A DNA stretch of 64,000 bases from Novipirellula caenicola. GTDB taxonomy: Bacteria; Planctomycetota; Planctomycetia; Pirellulales; Pirellulaceae. The stretch's first letter is position 1. Each line of letters begins with the position of its first letter. The position numbers and the translations under genes were made by a program. Shown here piece after piece: positions 29,143 to 36,636 of this stretch. The DNA lies in NCBI RefSeq assembly GCF_039545035.1, contig NZ_BAABRO010000009.1:186001-250000 (forward strand). The letters run 5' to 3'. The notes beneath the pieces were generated by a model. It did no database searches and had not been told where the DNA came from. It saw only the letters and a list, made by a program, of their open reading frames with translations.

Positions 29143-30531
29143 TCACGCGGGTTGGTAATCGAAGTAATTTTTGCTTTTGATCACCTCGGCCACCGGTTCG
29201 GGGACCATCGTTTCCCATTCCGGATCACCATTTTTGATCATCCGCAGCACCTCGCGTGAGAAGATCTTTAGGCATTCGGGGTCGTAGTTTTCGACTGCGT
29301 TGATCTCGCCGCGGTCAAGCAGGTAGTGGTACAACTTGCTGAGTTCGGGTTTGACTTCGAGATTGTCACACGTGACCAGTTCGCCGGTCGCCGGATCCAA
29401 CAGCGGGTAGCAGTAAATCTTCAAATCGTTCTTGAACAAACGTCCGAACGATTCAAGGATCCCGCCTTCCAAACTGGTGTAGTACTGTTCGTCAAAGAGT
29501 TCCAACAAGCTGCCGGCGCCCATCGTGATCGCGATACTTTCTCGGGTGTACCGCGATAGATAGGCAGCGAGACGAAAGTAGCGAAAGTAATCTGAAATCA
29601 GGACCGGCATGCCACAGGCCGCCATGACATCGGCGCGAGCGAGAAAGTCTCGCAAATCAATTTCGCCTTCGGCTTTCAAGTTATTCATGGTGATCTCCAT
29701 CACCTGAGCCACTTCTTTGCCGGCGACGCTCGGCAGTTGAGAGAACTTTTCGTGCGCCCCGCGAAGCATGTCGAGATTGACGTTGCACACCGGGCGAAAG
29801 CTGCCGCGTTCCACCAGGATGGGCTTGCGATAAAAGAATTCCGATGGCTGTAGCACTTCGCCGCTGCTGGCAAACATCGCAGCGCCGCTCAAACCAAGTT
29901 CGACAAGTTTTAGACTCATCAATCGGTTGTCGACATGGCGGAACGCGATCCCCGAGAATTCGATCATGTCGATTTCGATCCGCGAAGTCGAAAGTCCATC
30001 AAGCAGCGAATCGACAAGCAGTTCGGGTTCATGGTGCAGCGCGAAGGCACCGTGCACAAGGTTCACGCCGACGATCCCGAGTGCTTCTTGCTGTAGCGCC
30101 GCCTCTTCGTCAAGCATCCGCACGTGGATGATGATTTGGCTATCGTCGTCGCGTGGATGAGCTTGGAATTTAATTCCCATCCAACCGTGACACTCGTTCG
30201 TGCCCTGAAAATTCCTCGCCGAGACCGTGTCGGCAAAGGCAAAGAAGGCGGTCGTGTCGCCTCGAACGTCACGCAGGCGATCGAGATTCAAGCGGTGTTC
30301 GTAATCGAGCATCGCTTGCAGTCGTTCGCGGCAAACGTAACGTGACGCGCGGCCATAGATCGCGTCGCTTACCTTCATGTCGTAGGCGGACATGCTTTTG
30401 GCGATCGTGCCGGCGCCGCCGCCGACGCGAAAGAACCAGCGTACCACTTCTTGGCCCGCCCCGATCTCGGCAAACGTGCCGTAGCGGCGAGGATCCAGAT
30501 TCACATCAAGCGCCTTTTGATGTGTGTCCAT
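29143..30531 (-). CDS. Conserved protein of unknown function (widespread ~460-residue family)
   Basis: Translation from 30531 (MDTHQKALDVNLDPRRYGTF) gives 462 residues; the frame is open 55 codons further upstream, but that part is low-complexity and the family characteristically begins near MDTHQKAL. Highly conserved blocks are GTFAEIGAGQEVVRWFF, RGDTTAFFAFADTVSARNF, ECHGWMGIKFQ and GGILESFGRLFKNDLKIY. The protein is soluble. Close relatives in cyanobacteria, actinobacteria and others carry inconsistent labels (nicotinamide-nucleotide adenylyltransferase, TonB receptor) that the sequence does not support: there is no HxGH motif and no barrel. I cannot assign a function. It is divergently oriented to glnN across a long gap. 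Confidence 0.85.
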   Translation of the reverse strand: MDTHQKALDVNLDPRRYGTFAEIGAGQEVVRWFFRVGGGAGTIAKSMSAYDMKVSDAIYGRASRYVCRERLQAMLDYEHRLNLDRLRDVRGDTTAFFAFADTVSARNFQGTNECHGWMGIKFQAHPRDDDSQIIIHVRMLDEEAALQQEALGIVGVNLVHGAFALHHEPELLVDSLLDGLSTSRIEIDMIEFSGIAFRHVDNRLMSLKLVELGLSGAAMFASSGEVLQPSEFFYRKPILVERGSFRPVCNVNLDMLRGAHEKFSQLPSVAGKEVAQVMEITMNNLKAEGEIDLRDFLARADVMAACGMPVLISDYFRYFRLAAYLSRYTRESIAITMGAGSLLELFDEQYYTSLEGGILESFGRLFKNDLKIYCYPLLDPATGELVTCDNLEVKPELSKLYHYLLDRGEINAVENYDPECLKIFSREVLRMIKNGDPEWETMVPEPVAEVIKSKNYFDYQPA

Positions 30532-31105
30532 CGTGCTCGATGTTTGTTTTTTCGAATTGAAGCGGTGCATGAATCGGTCGAACTGTGATGACAAGGGAAG
30601 AGCGTTTGCGATCGTGGCAAATCCGCTCCCCGAGGCGAAAGCTTCGCCATGGGGGCTTGGGGCGTTGCACGAGAATTCCGCAGCTTTGCTAAGCACAAAC
30701 CATGCCGCCGAGGATTAAATGGCTCTGACGCTCCAAATCGGGGTCAAAACAGTGTTTACGATGTGCCGTGGTGCCAGCACTTGTGCTCATGGATTGTGCA
30801 CTGGCTGCTTTGAATTGGTGCACATGGGGGGATTGTGCGAGGCGATGAGGACAGCAACGCGCGCTCACGCGAGGGCAGGGTTGTCCATTTTTAGCATTCG
30901 AGCAAACCACGTAAAACGCCAGCGGCGGAGGCGGTCGCCCCCAGTTTCGCATCAGTGATCCGGCATGATCCGAGCGACGAAATTTGGCGGGGGCACAAGG
31001 TTTGCGATGAAGCGGGGGCCAACATGGACAATGGCGGTGCTGCCGCAGTGCAGCAGGTTGTCCAAGCCCTTTTACTTTTCGTATTAAACAAGCCGGAATT
31101 TTAAG
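30532..31105. promoter_or_regulatory. Divergent intergenic region upstream of glnN
   Basis: No gene is visible. TTGTGC occurs at 30781, 30794 and 30833 with a related TTGGTGCAC at 30815. TGGACAA (31025-31031) and TTGTCCA (31058-31064) form a 7-bp inverted repeat near glnN, and TTGTCCA also occurs at 30881. A TTGTCC-N18-TATTAA pair at 31058-31087 resembles a promoter but lies very close to the ATG. A sigma54 GG-N10-GC site was sought and not found. Confidence 0.3.
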
Positions 31106-33361
31106 ATGAGCACAACGCTGACTGCAGAGACAAAAAGCAATCCCCGTGGACCAGCGAGTAATGGATCTGCAGCGACCCCGCCCGGTTTGAGTCCGCGGCT
31201 TTCGGCGATCGCCGCCGTCACCGGTTACAAAACCACCACACCGGCGATGGATTTCTCGGAAACCCCGATGCAGGATTTGTTCTGCGCCAACGTCTTTAGC
31301 AAAAAGGTGATGCAAGAGCGGCTGCCCAAGCCGGTTTACAAGTCGTTGATGAAAACGATCGAATCCGGTGAAAAGCTCGATCCGACCGTCGCTGACGCCG
31401 TCGCGTCGGCCATGAAGGATTGGGCGCTCAGCAAAGGAGCGACTCACTATGCTCACGTCTTTTACCCGTTGACCGGCGCGACCGCTGAGAAGCACGACAG
31501 TTTTCTCTCGCCCGATGGCGAAGGGGGCTCGATCGCGGAATTTAGTGGCAGTCAGTTGATCCAAGGCGAACCGGATGGTTCGAGTTTTCCGACCGGTGGG
31601 ATTCGGCAAACCTTTGAAGCGCGTGGCTATACGATTTGGGACGTGACCAGTCCAGCGTACATCTTAGAGAACCCTAACGGGACGACGCTGTGCATTCCCA
31701 CCGCGTTTGTTTCGTGGACTGGGGAGGCGCTTGACAAGAAAACGCCGGTGTTGCGTTCGATGCAAGCGCTGAACAAACAGGCTCAGCGGATCCTGAAGTT
31801 GTTTGGTCACGAGGACGGTGCCTTTGTCGCTTCGACAGCCGGACCCGAACAAGAGTATTTTTTGATCGATCGACACTTCTATTTTGCTCGCCCCGACTTG
31901 GTCAACGCCGGGCGAACGTTGTTCGGTGCCAAGCCGCCGAAGGGCCAAGAGTTTGATGATCACTACTTTGGTGCGATTCCTGAACGCGTGTTGGCATTCA
32001 TGCTCGAGAGCGAACGGGAACTGTTCAAGCTAGGGATTCCAGTCAAGACGCGGCACAACGAAGTCGCTCCGGGGCAGTATGAGATTGCTCCGATGTTTGA
32101 ATCGGCAAACCTCGCGACAGACCACCAACAACTGCTGATGACGACGCTGAAGCGGTTGGCTGAAAAACATGGGATGACCTGTTTGATGCATGAGAAACCG
32201 TTTGCAGGGGTGAACGGTTCGGGCAAGCATGTGAATTGGTCGTTGGGAAGTCGGTCCCAGGGCAATCTATTGGACCCAGGCGACACGCCTCACGAAAACG
32301 CCCAGTTTTTGGTGTTTTGTGCCGCGGTGATCCGTGCGGTTTACAAGTACCAAGGGTTGCTGCGAGCGGTAGTGGCGACCGCCAGCAACGATCATCGGCT
32401 GGGTGCCAACGAGGCTCCGCCGGCGATCATGTCGGTGTTCCTGGGGGACCAATTGACCGACGTGTTTGAGCAAATCAAGGCGGGCGGCGCGAATTCGTCG
32501 ATCGCAAAAGGGACGTTGACGGTAGGGGTGGACGTGTTGCCGCCGCTTCCCAAAGACGCCGGGGATCGGAACCGCACCAGTCCGTTTGCGTTTACCGGGA
32601 ATCGTTTCGAATTCCGAGCCGTGGGATCGAACCAATCGATCGCTGGTCCGTTGGTGGCGATGAACACCATCGTTGCCGAGTCGGTCGATTACTGCGCGAC
32701 CCAATTGGAAGCGGCGACCGACGGGACGCCTGAATCGCTACACAGTGCGATCCAAGTGTTGTTGACGGAGATCATGAACGAGTGTTCTTCGGTCGTCTTC
32801 AACGGCGACGGCTACTCGGATGAGTGGCATACCGAGGCGGCCAAGTTGGGGCTGTTGAACATGAAATCGACGCCGGATGCGTTGCCGTACTTGCAAGCCC
32901 CCGAAGTCGCTGAGTTGTTCCAAAAGTACGGTGTGTTGTCAGGACGAGAATTGGAAAGTCGACTTGAGACCTATCTCGAGCAGTACTGCATGTCGATCAG
33001 CGTCGAAGCCAAGTTGACGTACAGCATGGCTAAAACGATGATCTTTCCCGCTGCGATTCGTTACCAAAATGAATTGGCTGCGACCTGCACCAATTTGAAG
33101 TTGTTGGGCTATGATTTTGACACCGACACGCTCGATGAGATGACGTCGCTGGTGAAGCAATTGCAGGACAACATCACGCTGCTGCAGAAGAAGATGGATG
33201 ATGCGGTCGGCGGTGGTCTGATAGAACACGCCAAGCATTTCGGCGAGGTGGTGTTGCCAGCGATGAACGCGGTGCGTGAGGTAGCCGACGAGCTCGAGGG
33301 GATCGTCGCGGACGATATCTGGCCGCTGCCGAAGTACCAAGAGATGCTGTTCATCAAGTAG
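31106..33361 (+). CDS. glnN: Glutamine synthetase type III
   Basis: This 751-residue cytosolic enzyme condenses ammonia and glutamate to glutamine with ATP. Its size and the conserved N-terminal [15 protein letters not shown] plus [17 protein letters not shown] are characteristic of GSIII rather than the shorter GSI or GSII. Catalytic-core motifs include [46 protein letters not shown] and [20 protein letters not shown]. The C-terminal helical region ([19 protein letters not shown]) is normal for the family. It is monocistronic, with an unusually long upstream gap. Short hairpins follow the stop. Confidence 0.96.
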   Translation: MSTTLTAETKSNPRGPASNGSAATPPGLSPRLSAIAAVTGYKTTTPAMDFSETPMQDLFCANVFSKKVMQERLPKPVYKSLMKTIESGEKLDPTVADAVASAMKDWALSKGATHYAHVFYPLTGATAEKHDSFLSPDGEGGSIAEFSGSQLIQGEPDGSSFPTGGIRQTFEARGYTIWDVTSPAYILENPNGTTLCIPTAFVSWTGEALDKKTPVLRSMQALNKQAQRILKLFGHEDGAFVASTAGPEQEYFLIDRHFYFARPDLVNAGRTLFGAKPPKGQEFDDHYFGAIPERVLAFMLESERELFKLGIPVKTRHNEVAPGQYEIAPMFESANLATDHQQLLMTTLKRLAEKHGMTCLMHEKPFAGVNGSGKHVNWSLGSRSQGNLLDPGDTPHENAQFLVFCAAVIRAVYKYQGLLRAVVATASNDHRLGANEAPPAIMSVFLGDQLTDVFEQIKAGGANSSIAKGTLTVGVDVLPPLPKDAGDRNRTSPFAFTGNRFEFRAVGSNQSIAGPLVAMNTIVAESVDYCATQLEAATDGTPESLHSAIQVLLTEIMNECSSVVFNGDGYSDEWHTEAAKLGLLNMKSTPDALPYLQAPEVAELFQKYGVLSGRELESRLETYLEQYCMSISVEAKLTYSMAKTMIFPAAIRYQNELAATCTNLKLLGYDFDTDTLDEMTSLVKQLQDNITLLQKKMDDAVGGGLIEHAKHFGEVVLPAMNAVREVADELEGIVADDIWPLPKYQEMLFIK

Positions 33362-33410
33362 CAGAACGTCGCATCGATGTGTCACGTCGACACGTCGCGT
33401 CAAAACGTCG

Positions 33411-33476
33411 CGAAACTCGCCAGGAGTTTCGGGGATGGTGTGTGGGATTTTGTGGTAGCTACCTTCGCCAGAAGGT
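33411..33476. repeat. Two short hairpins with GCCA loops after glnN
   Basis: CGAAACTC (33411-33418) pairs with GAGTTTCG (33424-33431), and ACCTTC (33461-33466) pairs with GAAGGT (33471-33476). Both loops read GCCA or GCCAG. A third hairpin of the same design, CGAAAGTC with GACTTTCG around GCCAA, is at 36345-36365. They may end the glnN transcript but lack T-runs. Confidence 0.6.
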
Positions 33477-33556
33477 GGTGACTCGCATCTGCGTGGCAAC
33501 TGTCCGCGCTCTGGCAAGCGTGGCGACAAAACGTCAGAACGGGCGATTCCAGGCCG

Positions 33557-33582
33557 TGACAGGCTGGAAGCCTATCCCACAT
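33557..33582. repeat. Short dispersed repeat, inverted partner at 36294-36318
   Basis: TGACAGGCTGGAAGCCTATC continues into CCACA here, and the complementary sequence occurs at 36294-36318. The two copies bracket the metalloprotease, dehydrogenase and kinase genes. Confidence 0.75.
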
Positions 33583-34173
33583 TTAGCCTAGCCAGAATGC
33601 GACGGCGGTGGCGACGTCGTCGTGTTCGAGTGCTTCGTGGGCCAGCAATTCGTCGGCGACTGCGGCGATCGCCGCCCACCACTGGTCGTCTGCCATGCGG
33701 CGATACAGCCGAGCGATGATCTGTTCAAGGAAACGGATTTGTTCGGCGGGATGCGAGAACAGTCCGACCGATCGCTCGCATGCTTGTTGCCAATCGCCTT
33801 GCCATGGCCCGAAATGGGCCGGATGCAGTCGCTCGCCCCGATAGATCATTTCGGCCACGGGCCCAGCTAAAATGGTCATCAATTCGCGTTGGCGTTGCCA
33901 ATCGCAGCCGGCATCGACTTTTCCCCAATTGACCAAACAATCGCCAAAACGGCGGGGTAAGTCGTCGTCGATCATGCTATCAAGCCGCACTTCGTCAATT
34001 TGGGCTCCGAGCAGGTAGCCGACGACCACATGGCCTGCTTCGTGATAGGCGGTCAGCGTTTCGTCATCGTTCAATTTTGGCTTCCTTGTGATAAACTGCG
34101 GCGGTCCGCCCCCATTATCTTTGTTTGGGACGTTCCTGCGTTGCCGGATCGATCCTGCGAAGGGCACCATCAT
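33583..34173 (-). CDS. Stand-alone FtsH-like (M41) zinc metalloprotease domain protein
   Basis: A 196-residue protein with the zinc-binding HEAGH motif in TAYHEAGHVVVGYLLGAQID near residues 42-61, and the AGPVAEMIYRGE segment that corresponds to the AAE helix of FtsH peptidase domains. There is no AAA ATPase domain and no membrane helix, so it is either a regulatory or substrate-specific soluble relative or an inactive domain. The C-terminal half is helical. The start lies 18 bp from the divergent dehydrogenase start, so their promoters must overlap or lie within the genes. Family membership is good; peptidase activity is inferred. Confidence 0.75.
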   Translation of the reverse strand: MMVPFAGSIRQRRNVPNKDNGGGPPQFITRKPKLNDDETLTAYHEAGHVVVGYLLGAQIDEVRLDSMIDDDLPRRFGDCLVNWGKVDAGCDWQRQRELMTILAGPVAEMIYRGERLHPAHFGPWQGDWQQACERSVGLFSHPAEQIRFLEQIIARLYRRMADDQWWAAIAAVADELLAHEALEHDDVATAVAFWLG

Positions 34174-34191
34174 TACGCGATTGAGACAACC

Positions 34192-35250
34192 ATGAAAGCG
34201 TTATTGCTAACCGAATATAAAGAGATGCAAGTCACCGACGTTGATGCTCCGGAAGTGGGGGCCGACGATGTTTTGGTTCAGGTCGAAGCGTGCGGCATCT
34301 GTGGCAGCGATATTCATGGCTATGACGGCAGCACGGGGCGTCGTATTCCGCCGTTGGTGATGGGGCACGAGGCAGCTGGGATCGTGATCGCCACGGGAGA
34401 AAACATAACCGATTTGCCGGAGGGGACGCGAGTCACGTTCGATTCGATGGTGTCGTGTGGCAAGTGTCATTTCTGCCGTCAAGGCGATGGCAATCTTTGT
34501 GATCACCGCATGGTGCTGGGCGTTTCTTGTGGCGAATACCGTCGTCATGGTGCGTTCGCCGAACAGATCAGCGTGCCTCGCCGGATCGTTTACACATTGC
34601 CCGAGACGTTGCCGTTTGAGCATGCGGCGCTGGTCGAAGCGGTTTCGGTGGCGGTGCATGCCGCCAACGTCACCCAAATCACGTTGGGCGACACCGCCGT
34701 CGTGGTGGGTGCGGGGATGATCGGGTTGTTGACAATTCAAGCGGTTCGCGCGGCCGGTGCGACGCAGGTGATCGCGGTCGATTTGAACGACAAACGTTTG
34801 GCGGTCGCCAAAGAGCTTGGTGCCGACGTCGTTCTGCGGGGTGATCAAGTCGACGTGCCTGCAGAGGTTCGCAAATTGACCGAAGGCCGCGGAGCCGATG
34901 TGGCACTGGAAGTCGTCGGCGCGACGCCCACGATCAACACGGCGATTGAATCGGTCCGCAAAGGCGGCAGCGTGACTTTGGTCGGCAACGTGTCGCCCAA
35001 GATTGAATTGCCTCTGCAATCGGTCGTGACACGCGAAATCACGCTGCGAGGCACGTGCGGTTGTAATGGAGAGTATCCGCAGTGCATCGATCTGATGAAC
35101 CGCGGCATCATCAAGGTCGAGCCACTGATTACCGCTAAAATTTCATTAGATGATGCGCCGCAGTGGTTCGAGCGACTGTACGCAGGGGACCCCGATCAAA
35201 TGAAAGTCGTCGTTCAGCCCCAGAAAATCGTTCAGCCCCAGAAAAGTTGA
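34192..35250 (+). CDS. Zinc-dependent medium-chain alcohol/polyol dehydrogenase
   Basis: The ATG at 34192 (MKALLLTEYKEMQVTDVD) gives 352 residues; the longer open frame upstream overlaps the divergent protease gene. The catalytic-zinc cysteine is in CGICGSDIHGYDG, GHEAAG supplies the second ligand, and the structural zinc cysteines are in CGKCHFCRQGDGNLC. The Rossmann motif is VVGAGMIGLLTIQAVRAAGA with an acidic residue in AVDLND, which favours NAD. It resembles sorbitol, galactitol-1-phosphate or threonine dehydrogenases; the substrate is not decidable. The last 12 codons hold an 18-bp tandem duplication (QPQKIVQPQKS). The kinase gene follows 71 bp downstream. Confidence 0.9.
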   Translation: MKALLLTEYKEMQVTDVDAPEVGADDVLVQVEACGICGSDIHGYDGSTGRRIPPLVMGHEAAGIVIATGENITDLPEGTRVTFDSMVSCGKCHFCRQGDGNLCDHRMVLGVSCGEYRRHGAFAEQISVPRRIVYTLPETLPFEHAALVEAVSVAVHAANVTQITLGDTAVVVGAGMIGLLTIQAVRAAGATQVIAVDLNDKRLAVAKELGADVVLRGDQVDVPAEVRKLTEGRGADVALEVVGATPTINTAIESVRKGGSVTLVGNVSPKIELPLQSVVTREITLRGTCGCNGEYPQCIDLMNRGIIKVEPLITAKISLDDAPQWFERLYAGDPDQMKVVVQPQKIVQPQKS

Positions 35251-35321
35251 GGTGGCTGCTAGGAAAGTAGCCGATAGGGTTGGTAGTGCCTGGACACTGC
35301 GATTTGGAATAGAATGAGACT

Positions 35322-36290
35322 ATGATTAGCGAACCCACCATCATCTTGTCAGGCACCGATCCGGACCTTCCTCAGAACGTGCCGCTCGGGATTGCCCGTT
35401 ACAACAACCTTCGTGAGATGGCGCGTGGCGGCAGCGCGGTATTGCGATCCGGGTTCGATTGCGTCACCGGACGTACCGTGGCGATCAAGTCATTGTTGCC
35501 CGAAACGCGGCATGATCGGCGCGAGCAACGACGCCTGCTTCGTGAGGCGCGGGTGACCGCGCAATTGCAGCATCCCAACACGGTGCCGGTTTATGACATC
35601 GGCAACGACGAAACCGAAGGGATGTACTTTGTCATGAAGCGGATTTCGGGAGAGAATTTTTTCGAGATCTTAAAGCGAATCGCTCGCGGTGATGAAGCCA
35701 CCATTGCGGCGTTTCCCACGGCGACTCGCTTAGAGATTGTCGCCAGCGCGTGCCAGGCACTCGCCTATTCGCACGCCCGTGGGGTGATTCACCGCGACTT
35801 CAAGCCCGAAAACATTTGGGTGGGTAATTTCGGCGAAGTGATTTTGTTGGACTGGGGAGTCGCCAAAGTGTGGGGGCACGCCGATGACAATGAACCGATC
35901 AACCGCAGTGTGTTGAAGCCCCGCGAATCCGACGGCGAGCAGTTGAAAACGTTGACCGGTGGTGGCCAGCGACCGGGAACACCGCTGTACATGTCACCCG
36001 AGCAGGTGGACGGCAATCGAGGGATCGATGAACGCACCGATATCTTTAGCGCAGGCGTGGTGCTGTATGAAATGTTGGCGCTGCGTGAGCCGTTTCGCGG
36101 AGCGGATATCAACGAGACGTTTGACAACATCAAGCACAAAGAGGTGCCGCCGCCCAGCGAGCGATCGCCCGAACGTGATATCCCCAAAGGGGCCGACGAC
36201 GTCGTGATGCGAGCGATTCAGAAACGACCGAGCCAACGCTTTCAATCGATGCGAGAATTCATTGATGCCGTGCGAGCGATCCATTGCTAA
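35322..36290 (+). CDS. Serine/threonine protein kinase (soluble, kinase domain only)
   Basis: This 322-residue protein is almost only a Hanks-type kinase domain. The lysine is in VAIKSLLPE near residue 55, the catalytic loop is HRDFKPEN near 157-164, and the metal-binding DFG is replaced by DWG in LLDWGVAKVWG near 177. The activation segment ends with GTPLYMSPEQ. DWG occurs in a subset of bacterial kinases and keeps the essential aspartate, so activity is expected. There is no membrane helix or sensor domain. The glycine loop, RGGSAVLR, is poorly conserved. It follows the dehydrogenase gene and precedes a repeat-rich gap. Confidence 0.92.
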   Translation: MISEPTIILSGTDPDLPQNVPLGIARYNNLREMARGGSAVLRSGFDCVTGRTVAIKSLLPETRHDRREQRRLLREARVTAQLQHPNTVPVYDIGNDETEGMYFVMKRISGENFFEILKRIARGDEATIAAFPTATRLEIVASACQALAYSHARGVIHRDFKPENIWVGNFGEVILLDWGVAKVWGHADDNEPINRSVLKPRESDGEQLKTLTGGGQRPGTPLYMSPEQVDGNRGIDERTDIFSAGVVLYEMLALREPFRGADINETFDNIKHKEVPPPSERSPERDIPKGADDVVMRAIQKRPSQRFQSMREFIDAVRAIHC

Positions 36291-36293
36291 GCG

Positions 36294-36318
36294 TGTGGGA
36301 TAGGCTTCCAGCCTGTCA
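36294..36318. repeat. Short dispersed repeat, inverted partner at 33557-33582
   Basis: TGTGGGATAGGCTTCCAGCC continues into TGTCA. It is the reverse complement of the sequence at 33557-33582. It is followed at 36345-36365 by a GCCAA-loop hairpin and at 36391 by a palindromic element, making a composite of three repeat families. Confidence 0.75.
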
Positions 36319-36390
36319 TTGAGAACACTGCTTTCTCAGCGTAGCGAAAGTCGCCAAGACTTTCGGCTTTTCGGTTCAGGAAACGAAACT

Positions 36391-36520
36391 CTTGACGGCT
36401 TGTTGATTTAATGAAGTTTCCTTCGGCAAGGGGTGTAGGATGGACTTTCTAGTCCGTCAATGACGTATTCGACGGGCTAGGAAGTCCATCGTACGACTAA
36501 ATCAACAAGCCGTTGGCGAG
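36391..36520. repeat. Nested palindromic element, type A core (second copy)
   Basis: Outer arms: CTTGACGGCTTGTTGATTTA at 36391-36410 and TAAATCAACAAGCCGTTGGC at 36498-36517. Inner arms: GATGGACTTTCTAGTCCGTC at 36439-36458 and GACGGGCTAGGAAGTCCATC at 36471-36490 around a 12-nt loop. Compared with 5028-5150, the two inner-arm mismatches would be G-U pairs in RNA. Confidence 0.85.
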
Positions 36521-36636
36521 TTTCGCTACCTTGTATGTCGCAGCCTTCCTTATCTATCGTGGGCATATAAACGTGTTCTTGATGACAGACGGGAACCCTA
36601 TCTCACACTTTTCAAACAACTAGGAACGACAACTCG

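Noticed and set aside
30532-31105. Sigma54 promoter for glnN
   Set aside because: No GG-N10-GC spacing with TGGCAC and TTGC elements could be found in the upstream region.
34000-34191. Longer N-terminus for the MDR dehydrogenase
   Set aside because: It would overlap the divergent HEAGH protein, and the family begins at the MKALLLTEY segment.
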